Below are positions 26,992 to 32,336 of a DNA stretch of 32,336 bases, one piece after another; the stretch's first letter is position 1; each line of letters starts with the position of its first letter. Source of the DNA: a virus. The position numbers were made by a program, and so were the translations under genes. The stretch is from positions 1-32,336 of IMG/VR virus record IMGVR_UViG_3300007541_000101, one strand, 5' to 3'. The notes beneath the pieces were generated by a model. The model was not told the origin of the DNA, searched no databases, and saw only the letters and a list, made by a program, of their open reading frames with translations.

Positions 26992-27468
26992 TCAGCCTCC
27001 GGCGCCGCCGCCTGCAACCAGGGTGATAGGTGCCAGCTGCACCAGCTCGGTGGGCTGGCCACCATCAAGGCGCTCGACCTTGTCAGCCACCTGCAGCGCC
27101 GCCAGGTTGTCGCGCTGCATGGCAACCAGCACCTCGATGGCCCGCAGCCTCTCGCGGTCATTGCGGGCGGTGGCCACCACATGGGTGGCCACGCGCGGCA
27201 GGTCGCGCAGCAGCTCGGGTGCCAAGTCCCAGCCGCCATGTATGGCACGGGCCAGCAGGCGCAGGCCAGCCCGCTCATGGGTGGGCGTCACCACCTGCTG
27301 GGCCGCCTGGGGCGCCTGGGCCGCCCAGGGCGCGGCCTGGGCGCCTGGGGCCGCCTGGGGCGCCTGGGGCGCCTGGGCCGCCTGTGGCGCCGCCTGGCCG
27401 CCCTGGCGGCCCTTGGGCGCCCGCTGCTTGCGGCGCCCGCCCTGGGTGCCCTGCTTGCCCTGCCTCAT
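26992..27468 (-). CDS. Putative terminase small subunit with low-complexity N-terminus
   Basis: The 158-residue product starts at an ATG overlapping the previous stop as ATGA, with GGAGGAG five bases upstream (a GTG two codons earlier falls within that site). Residues 1-65 are Arg/Lys/Gln then Ala/Pro/Gln repeats (APQAAQAPQAPQAAPGAQAA). Residues 70-130 are helical (ERAGLRLLARAIHGGWDLAP, ERLRAIEVLVAMQRDNLAAL). Position directly before TerL is the main reason for the call; the DNA-binding helix-turn-helix is not obvious. Confidence 0.6.
   Translation of the reverse strand: MRQGKQGTQGGRRKQRAPKGRQGGQAAPQAAQAPQAPQAAPGAQAAPWAAQAPQAAQQVVTPTHERAGLRLLARAIHGGWDLAPELLRDLPRVATHVVATARNDRERLRAIEVLVAMQRDNLAALQVADKVERLDGGQPTELVQLAPITLVAGGGAGG
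27301..27420. repeat. GC-rich imperfect tandem repeat in the small-terminase gene
   Basis: Variants of GCCTGGGGCGCC recur about ten times in 120 bases. They encode the Ala/Pro/Gln repeat of the N-terminus. Such a region is prone to slippage and to assembly error, and length may vary between isolates. Packaging recognition sites often lie near terS, so a role in DNA recognition is conceivable. Confidence 0.7.
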
Positions 27469-28385
27469 GCCCACTCCTCCAGCCTGCGGCGCATGCTGTC
27501 ATCACCAGCCCAATCACCGCGCAGGCACACCGTCACCATCTCGGCGTCAGGCTGCCGCACCCCACGGCAACCCATGCAGCTGTGGTGTGCCCTGATGGCC
27601 ACCCCAACGGCCAGGGCGCCAATGGCGCCCCCAAGGGTATCGGCTATTTCGCGGGTCAGCCGCTCCTGCAGCTGCGGCCTGTGCGCCAGCACCTCCACCA
27701 GGCGCGGCACCTTGGACAGGCCCACCACCCTGTCGCTGGGCAGGTAGGCCACGGTGGCCGTGCCAACGAACGGCAGCAGGTGGTGCTCACACATGCTGGT
27801 GAACCTGATGCCGCGCACATACACAGCCTGTCCGAACGGCTCGGTGAAGGTGGTGCCCAGCACGCTGGCAGGGTCAACGCCCAGCCCATTGGTCATCTCG
27901 CGCATGGCCTTGACCACACGCCTGGGCGTGTCGCGCAGCCCCTCGCGCGTGGGGTCTTCACCCATGCCCTCGAGCAGCCTGACCACCGCGTCCTCCGGCC
28001 CGTTGCCACGCTCCCACGGGAACTGCAGCCAGGCGCTGACCTGCTCGGCTTGCGGCGCCATGCTGGCTGGGCTGTGCCTCTTGCGATACATGGCATCGCA
28101 GCGCAGGCCAGCCTCGTGGTACGGCTGCATGGTGCGCCCGCTGTCCACCAGGTCATCAACCACCAGCACGCGCTGGCCGTCGGCCTCGAGTGCCAGCAGC
28201 TGGTTCAGGTCTGCCATGGGGAACGCCATCTCGCAGTCCAGCCAGCTTGACACCAGCATGGCCACAGGCCAGCCGCCCATGGGAATGCCGTACACGCAGC
28301 CGATGTCCGCATGCGACCAGCGCTCGGCAATGGCCGCCGCCTGCTCACGCATTTCCCCCCACTCAACTCGCAGCGGCTCGGTCAT
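27465..28385 (-). CDS. folE: Phosphoribosyltransferase fused to GTP cyclohydrolase I
   Basis: The 306-residue protein has two enzymes. Residues 1-125 are a type I phosphoribosyltransferase with the PRPP loop VLVVDDLVDSGRT (73-85) and a WLQFPWE end (119-125) like purine-base transferases. Residues 126-306 are FolE: EDPTREGLRDTPRRVVKAM, then TSMCEHHLLPF with Cys199 and His202, and HHSCMGCRGVR with Cys270 as zinc ligands. FolE converts GTP to dihydroneopterin triphosphate, the first step toward preQ0. The fused domain might salvage a purine base for GTP supply. It overlaps QueE upstream as ATGA and the terminase gene downstream by 4 bases. Confidence 0.9.
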   Translation of the reverse strand: MTEPLRVEWGEMREQAAAIAERWSHADIGCVYGIPMGGWPVAMLVSSWLDCEMAFPMADLNQLLALEADGQRVLVVDDLVDSGRTMQPYHEAGLRCDAMYRKRHSPASMAPQAEQVSAWLQFPWERGNGPEDAVVRLLEGMGEDPTREGLRDTPRRVVKAMREMTNGLGVDPASVLGTTFTEPFGQAVYVRGIRFTSMCEHHLLPFVGTATVAYLPSDRVVGLSKVPRLVEVLAHRPQLQERLTREIADTLGGAIGALAVGVAIRAHHSCMGCRGVRQPDAEMVTVCLRGDWAGDDSMRRRLEEWA

Positions 28386-29029
28386 CGCACCCTCCAGCTC
28401 TTGTGCTGCTGAACCGACAGGCGCCAGTCAGGGTGGCGCCGCACCAGCTGGAGGCACCACTCCATGGTGCGCCTGTCCACCGCCAGGCCGTCGTGCGCTG
28501 GGCTGATGAGCTGGTGGTCTGCCACCACCACGGTGCGAGGTATGGCCTGCCCGTAGCCGCGCACATACTTGACCTCATTCGCGCGGCGCTGCTTGATGGC
28601 ATGCTCGGCCACCTTGGGGCTCACCGTCACCCAGTCAAGCTCGAGGTGGTCAAGGTTGATGCTGCCGTTCGTCTCAATGGCCACGCGCATGCCAGCGTCG
28701 TGCAGCGCGGCACACAGCCTGGCGTCGACCTGCAGCCCAGGCTCACCGCCAGTCAGCACCACCCACGGGCGCCAGCCAGCTGGCGGCTCGCCGCCGATGC
28801 CGTGCCGCAGCTCGTCATGCAGCAGCTGCAGCACCTGCTCAAGCTCGAGCGCGCGCCCGCTCTCAAACTCCGTGTCGCAGTCAAAGCCTCCGGGCGACTT
28901 GTCGCCAGGCTCCACCCTGCAACGCATGTTGCACCCAGTCAGGCGCAGGAACAGGCTCATCTCGCCAGCCCTCATGCCCTCGCCCTGCGGGCTGTAGAAG
29001 CACTCGTTCACCCTGTATGTGTCAGCCAT
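28382..29029 (-). CDS. queE: 7-carboxy-7-deazaguanine synthase QueE
   Basis: The 215-residue protein is a radical-SAM enzyme converting 6-carboxytetrahydropterin to CDG. It shows YSPQGEGMRAGEMSLFLRLT, then cysteines 33, 37 and 51 (C-x3-C-x13-C, the last in FDCDTEF), VVLTGGEPGLQ for SAM and MRVAIETNGS. The third cysteine is displaced by an insertion relative to the usual C-x3-C-x2-C, as in some phage and proteobacterial QueE. It overlaps QueD by 22 bases and the FolE fusion by ATGA. Confidence 0.9.
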   Translation of the reverse strand: MADTYRVNECFYSPQGEGMRAGEMSLFLRLTGCNMRCRVEPGDKSPGGFDCDTEFESGRALELEQVLQLLHDELRHGIGGEPPAGWRPWVVLTGGEPGLQVDARLCAALHDAGMRVAIETNGSINLDHLELDWVTVSPKVAEHAIKQRRANEVKYVRGYGQAIPRTVVVADHQLISPAHDGLAVDRRTMEWCLQLVRRHPDWRLSVQQHKSWRVR

Positions 29030-29421
29030 TGCGCACAGTCCTCCAGCTGGGCCACCACGGTGGCGCTGTCCGTCTCCTGCAGCTCGAGCGCCACCACCTG
29101 CGGCAGCCGCTCATGGCAGCGCTGCAGCAGCAGCGCGGCCAGGCACTCCGCGCTCGTCGGGCACGGCAGCACCACACACTCCGGCACGGCGCACGCCACC
29201 GCGTCCTGGCGCCACGCCAGCGTGCGGTGGTCGAGCTCCTCGAACACGGGCGCGATGGCGGCGTCAATCTCCGCGAACAGCACGCCCACGGCTGCGCTGC
29301 CAGGCTGCACCTGCAGGTGAACCTCCACACCGTATCGGTGCCCATGCAGCCGCGCACACTTGTCCTGCAGCATGTGGTTGCGGTGGGCAGCGTAGAACCG
29401 GAACCGACGCTTGATGATCAC
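29008..29421 (-). CDS. queD: 6-carboxy-5,6,7,8-tetrahydropterin synthase QueD
   Basis: The 137-residue protein starts at a GTG overlapping the QueC stop (GTGA). Zinc ligands His13, His26 and His28 lie in FYAAHRNHML and ARLHGHRYGVEVHL, and catalytic Cys22 lies between them. LDHRTL and the PTSAECLAALLL segment are family features. It makes CPH4 from dihydroneopterin triphosphate, the step between FolE and QueE. Confidence 0.9.
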   Translation of the reverse strand: MIIKRRFRFYAAHRNHMLQDKCARLHGHRYGVEVHLQVQPGSAAVGVLFAEIDAAIAPVFEELDHRTLAWRQDAVACAVPECVVLPCPTSAECLAALLLQRCHERLPQVVALELQETDSATVVAQLEDCAQWLTHTG

Positions 29422-30083
29422 GCTGCACCTCCGCTGGCGTATTCGGTGTGGTCAGGCACGCCCGCCAGCTCGAACGCCTCTCGGCGCTCGACACAGGTGC
29501 CGCACCGCCCGCAATGTATGGCGCCACCCTCGTAGCAGCTCCATGACTTGTGCATGGGTGCGCCCAGCAGGTCGCCGCGCACCACAATGTCGTGCTTCGT
29601 CATCAGCACGAACGGCGCCAGCAGCTCGAACTGGCTGGCGCCCCAGTTCCCCATGCGCACGGCCTGCTGCATGACCTGCATCCACATGGGCCTGCAATCA
29701 GGGTAGATGGCGTGGTCGCCAGCGTGCGCCGCGATTGACACGGCATCCATGTCATGGCTGATCGCCAGGGCCGACGCCAGGCACACGAAGGTGGCGTTGC
29801 GGCTGGGCACCACCGTCTGCTTCATGCTCTCATGCGCATAGTGCCCATGCGGCACGCTGCCGTGCCCAGTCAGCGCGCTGCGCGTGACTGCGCACAGGTC
29901 AACCCTGACCAGCGTGTGCGGCACACCGCAGGCCGCTGCCAGCTCCTGCGCCCAGTCCAGCTCACGCCTGTGACGCTGACCGTAGTCAAAGCTGATGGCA
30001 CGCACCTCATCACCCTGCTCAAGGTGGTGCGTCAACAGCACCGTGCTGTCCAGGCCGCCGCTCAAAGACACGACTACACGCAT
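29418..30083 (-). CDS. queC: 7-cyano-7-deazaguanine (preQ0) synthase QueC
   Basis: The 221-residue protein starts MRVVVSLSGGLDSTVLLTHH. SGGLDS (8-13) is the PP-loop that binds ATP; FDYGQRHRREL and PSRNATFVCLASALA are family motifs. The C-terminal C-x7-C-x2-C-x2-C is the zinc site. It converts CDG to preQ0, the base inserted by DpdA. It overlaps the dpdA stop by 10 bases. Confidence 0.95.
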   Translation of the reverse strand: MRVVVSLSGGLDSTVLLTHHLEQGDEVRAISFDYGQRHRRELDWAQELAAACGVPHTLVRVDLCAVTRSALTGHGSVPHGHYAHESMKQTVVPSRNATFVCLASALAISHDMDAVSIAAHAGDHAIYPDCRPMWMQVMQQAVRMGNWGASQFELLAPFVLMTKHDIVVRGDLLGAPMHKSWSCYEGGAIHCGRCGTCVERREAFELAGVPDHTEYASGGAA

Positions 30084-30919
30084 GCATCCTCCGGTTCCGC
30101 AGGCAGCCTGCCGCGCAGCCTGCTGTACTCGTTCCACACCATGTCGAGGTCTACGCTGCCGCTCAAGTACATGCGCGTGCCCAGGTTGGCGCGCACCTGC
30201 GCCGACACGGCCACATGCGAGGCGACGGTGATGCGGGCCGCCAGGCTGCGCCCGCCTCGCCAGCTGCCGTCCTTGCGCAGGTCTGCAATGTCGTAGCCCA
30301 GCCTGGCGATGCCTGACGCTATGGCTGGGCTGATGCGGCCCACCAGGTCGCTGCGCTGGAACGCCTGCAGCACGCCACCACCAATGTGCAGCTCACACCT
30401 GCCATAGCGCAGGGCGCCCGTGTAGTTCGAGCTATCGCAGCTGTATGGCCGGAGCGCCTTGAGTACCGACAGCCTGTTGACGCCCAGCAGGTGGACGGCC
30501 TGCTTGGCCAGGTGGTCGCGCATGCGCATGAGGTACGGCACGGGCGTCTGCCCCTTGCGCACCAGGCCGCCAATGCACACCACGGGCGAGGTGCTGGCGT
30601 ACTCGGCCAGCGCGTCGGGGCTGTCTCCCCGCGTCCACACGGGCACGGGCTGCAGCCCCTGCGCGCGCATCTCCAGGTAGTTCTGCCTGGTGCGCACAGG
30701 GTCGCCAATGACATCGAGCGCCACATACATGTGCGGGCGCACGGGCAGCGCCTTGAGGAACGCAATGTATTCCTGCAGCACAATGGGCCGCCCTGACTGC
30801 CAGGCTGTAAAGGCGCCGCTGTCCACCATGAGCTCTACGGCGCTGCCCATGCGCGCGATGCCATCGACCGCCTTGGCGTTCAGGTACGGGTATGCGATCA
30901 GCAGGCGCAGCCTACTCAA
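30074..30919 (-). CDS. dpdA: DpdA-type DNA guanine transglycosylase
   Basis: The 281-residue protein is a small tRNA-guanine-transglycosylase relative of the phage DpdA type. MVDSGAFTAW carries the probable catalytic Asp33; MYVALDVIGDP, VVCIGGLVRKG, HLLGVNR and SCDSSNYTGALRYG follow in TGT order. DpdA enzymes swap guanine in DNA for preQ0 or derivatives. It starts at TTG (30919) with GGAG upstream, overlapping the ParB-like stop by 8 bases; no ATG is suitably placed. The C-x-C-x2-C-H zinc site of tRNA TGT is not evident. Adjacent queC, queD, queE and folE strongly support DNA modification. Confidence 0.88.
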   Translation of the reverse strand: MSRLRLLIAYPYLNAKAVDGIARMGSAVELMVDSGAFTAWQSGRPIVLQEYIAFLKALPVRPHMYVALDVIGDPVRTRQNYLEMRAQGLQPVPVWTRGDSPDALAEYASTSPVVCIGGLVRKGQTPVPYLMRMRDHLAKQAVHLLGVNRLSVLKALRPYSCDSSNYTGALRYGRCELHIGGGVLQAFQRSDLVGRISPAIASGIARLGYDIADLRKDGSWRGGRSLAARITVASHVAVSAQVRANLGTRMYLSGSVDLDMVWNEYSRLRGRLPAEPEDACV

Positions 30920-31493
30920 CCACGGCTCCGGCGAACGGCGCCACGGCTGCCCGCACGGCATCGGCCACGGCCTCGCGGTCTGCCTCGTCACAGCGCACCG
31001 TGATGGTGGCTGGTGCAGCGGCTGGTTCCAGCTGTGCCTCGAGCCGCTCCAGCTCGGCCTCCGGCAGCTCCCATGTGCCAATGACCGCCTGCAGCTCACC
31101 CTCGGTGAAGTACGGCGCCAGGTCAACCTCCTGCGCAAGCTTGCCCAGGACGGCTGCGTCCCACTCGGCCAGCTCTGCCGTTCGGTTGTCGGCCACCGCA
31201 TATGCCACGGCCTCGGCGTCAGCCAGGCTGGTGCGCACCGCGTCAATGTGCGTCCAGCCCAGGGCACGCGCCGCCTGCAGCGTGGCGTTGCCTGCCAGCA
31301 CCACGCCATCGGCGCTGACCACAATGGGCCGCTGCTGGCCGAATCGCTCCAGGCTGGCCTGCACCGCCTCGAGGTTGCGCGGCCCGTGCAGCCTGGCGTT
31401 GCGCGGGTCTAGCTGCAGCTCGCCTGTGGCCAGGCGCTCAATGCGGCTCCCTGACCCTCGCGGGCTGTTGTCTGCAGGTACGGTCTTCGCCAT
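30912..31493 (-). CDS. ParB-like protein, first gene of the DNA-modification operon
   Basis: The 193-residue protein has a ParB/Spo0J N-terminal domain: LQLDPRNARLHGPRNLEAVQ, QQRPIVVSADGVVLAGNATL (the G-H/N-x-R-like box), AARALGWTHIDAV and YAVADNRTAELAEWD. The classical ParB helix-turn-helix is not visible; the C-terminus is acidic and Ala-rich. In bacterial Dpd islands a ParB-superfamily protein (DpdB) works with DpdA, so this may be a reduced partner. Alternatives are a DNA-binding regulator or a nuclease. It starts with GGAGG-type spacing after the 31543 promoter. Confidence 0.75.
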   Translation of the reverse strand: MAKTVPADNSPRGSGSRIERLATGELQLDPRNARLHGPRNLEAVQASLERFGQQRPIVVSADGVVLAGNATLQAARALGWTHIDAVRTSLADAEAVAYAVADNRTAELAEWDAAVLGKLAQEVDLAPYFTEGELQAVIGTWELPEAELERLEAQLEPAAAPATITVRCDEADREAVADAVRAAVAPFAGAVVE

Positions 31494-31505
31494 GTTGCCT
31501 CCGCG

Positions 31506-31517
31506 CTGTGCGCACAG
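31506..31517 (-). promoter_or_regulatory. Palindrome at the start of the late operon transcript
   Basis: CTGTGCGCACAG is a perfect 12-base palindrome beginning 2 bases after the -10 box, thus over the probable transcript start. It differs from the TGCSCCA repeats at the early promoters, so the late promoter may answer to another regulator. Confidence 0.5.
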
Positions 31518-31519
31518 GC

Positions 31520-31548
31520 ATCATGCACCGCTCATGGCGGGCCGTCAA
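31520..31548 (-). promoter_or_regulatory. Sigma70-like promoter for modification and structural genes
   Basis: TTGACG (31548-31543), a 17-base spacer and CATGAT (31525-31520) on the minus strand. The 56-base gap between the adhesin stop and the ParB-like start holds nothing else. All genes from 31493 to 9600 follow without another clear promoter. Confidence 0.65.
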
Positions 31549-31549
31549 C

Positions 31550-32336
31550 CTATCGGCTGACCACCATGCGCAGCGCCAGCAGGTCTGTGTAGGCCAGCCT
31601 GGCGGTGGTGCCTGCGGTCTTGATGAGGCCAACGGTCACACCAGTCTCGCGCCCGCTGCCGCTGGGCAGGCCGCTGGTGGCCTGGTAGACCAGGCTGCCG
31701 TCGATGTAGAAGTCAGCGCCGCTGGCGTCAGCGGCAACCACGATTCGGAAGCTGTGCCAGCTGGTGTCGCCTGGCACGCCCGTGTCCTGGGGGCCAGCCG
31801 ACACGCCCGCGCTGTAGACCTCAACCTGCCAGTTCCCGCTGCCCACGCTGTGCGTGTAGCTGAAGAAAGCTCCATCGAGCGGGTTGGTGGCGTTCCTGCG
31901 GTCGAAAAAGCCCACGCGCGCGCTGAACCCATTGGTGGCGTCCGACAGCGCGCCCAGCCGGAACACGCACAGCAGGTCATGCAAGCTCGTGCCGAATCGC
32001 GTGTCGGCCACGCTGGCGCTGCCCACGCCCGCGTAGCCCGTGGCCGTGGTGCCCGTGCTGTGGCTGATGATGCCCTGGTGGGTGCCGTCGCCCGTGTTCG
32101 AGAAACTGTTGGTCGCGCCTGTGCCTGCGCCGTGGTTGATCCAGTCACCGAAGTTCACGAAGTCGCTGTACAGCTGCACGACGCGCGACCAGTCGGGCAA
32201 CCACTCGAGCTGCAGGCTGCCCTGGGCGCCACCGTCGGTGAGCTGCACATGGTCGCCAGCCGTCAGCTGCCTGGCCTGGGGCAGGTTGCTGGCGCCGCTG
32301 GTGATGAAGCTGGCGGCCTCGAGTGGTGGCAGGTAC
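31550..32336 (-). CDS. Lectin/jelly-roll adhesin, main part of a gene spanning the contig join
   Basis: With the 25 codons at 75-1 this forms a 263-residue protein. The N-terminal 40 residues (MRYLPPLEAASFITSGASNL...) look like a virion-attachment segment. The rest resembles a concanavalin-A-like sandwich: RVVQLYSDFVNFGDWINHGA, LHDLLCVFRLGALSDATNGF, GNWQVEVYSAGVSAGPQDTG, WHSFRIVVAADASGADFYID with GSLVYQ, a typical laminin-G/LamGL pattern. Such domains bind glycans, so it is probably a tail-fibre or receptor-binding protein. No signal peptide is seen. Confidence 0.75.
   Translation of the reverse strand, partial: YLPPLEAASFITSGASNLPQARQLTAGDHVQLTDGGAQGSLQLEWLPDWSRVVQLYSDFVNFGDWINHGAGTGATNSFSNTGDGTHQGIISHSTGTTATGYAGVGSASVADTRFGTSLHDLLCVFRLGALSDATNGFSARVGFFDRRNATNPLDGAFFSYTHSVGSGNWQVEVYSAGVSAGPQDTGVPGDTSWHSFRIVVAADASGADFYIDGSLVYQATSGLPSGSGRETGVTVGLIKTAGTTARLAYTDLLALRMVVSR
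32267..32336. repeat. 70-bp terminal direct repeat, right copy
   Basis: This is the right-hand copy of the 70-base sequence at 1-70. It lies inside the coding frame of the lectin-like adhesin gene in both copies, so trimming one copy restores a single intact gene. Confidence 0.95.

Noticed and set aside
26992-27468. GTG start at 27474 for the small-terminase candidate
   Set aside because: That GTG lies in the GGAGGAGTG ribosome-binding region; the ATG at 27468 overlaps the previous stop as ATGA, the usual junction in this genome.

Overview
The window is a high-GC, gene-dense contig from a tailed double-stranded DNA phage of siphovirus type with an HK97-fold capsid. Its first 70 bases are repeated exactly as its last 70 bases (1-70 = 32267-32336), and one reading frame runs unbroken across that join. 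The contig therefore looks like a complete circular or circularly permuted genome of 32,266 bp. A Gram-negative host, probably a pseudomonadotal bacterium, is suggested by GC content, good Shine-Dalgarno sites, sigma70-like promoters and a candidate spanin pair. I see no integrase, excisionase, CI-type repressor, tRNA or CRISPR array, so a lytic lifestyle is likelier, but this is inferred from absence.

Layout. (1) 31493 down to 9600, minus strand: one long operon. It begins with a ParB-like protein, then a DNA 7-deazaguanine cassette (DpdA-type transglycosylase, QueC, QueD, QueE, and a phosphoribosyltransferase fused to GTP cyclohydrolase I). It runs directly into TerS, TerL, a giant portal/Mu-F fusion, prohead protease, major capsid and decoration protein. 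After a strong hairpin come a methyltransferase-glycosyltransferase fusion, head-tail connectors, tail tube, tail chaperone with a programmed -1 frameshift, tape measure and tail-tip/adhesin proteins. (2) 8201-9610, plus strand: four small unrecognised genes, the only genes on this strand, divergent from the early minus-strand operon and convergent with the end of the structural operon. (3) 7986 down to 1935, minus strand: early/replication operon with a DUF7249-like protein, RecE-like exonuclease, ERF annealing protein, replication initiator with a purine-rich candidate origin, a CsrA-like regulator, two winged-helix proteins and small unknowns. (4) 1814 down across the join to 31550: PDDEXK nuclease, small membrane proteins, holin candidate, candidate spanins and a lectin-like adhesin.

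How the parts work together. GTP would be converted by FolE, QueD, QueE and QueC to preQ0, which the DpdA homolog would exchange for guanine in phage DNA; no enzyme for conversion to preQ1 or archaeosine is visible, so dPreQ0 is the predicted product. The exonuclease, ERF protein and Hjc-like nuclease form a recombination set.

The least expected signal is a repeated 5' leader module: an inverted repeat at the start of the transcript, then a small hairpin whose loop reads GCCGA in all four copies, then a GGAGTCA ribosome-binding site. It precedes the DUF7249-like gene, the exonuclease, the first plus-strand gene and the 2320 gene; three copies follow good sigma70 promoters. Because the phage encodes a CsrA-like RNA-binding protein, a phage-specific post-transcriptional regulon is possible. 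All intergenic gaps are under 300 bases and are covered by listed sites.
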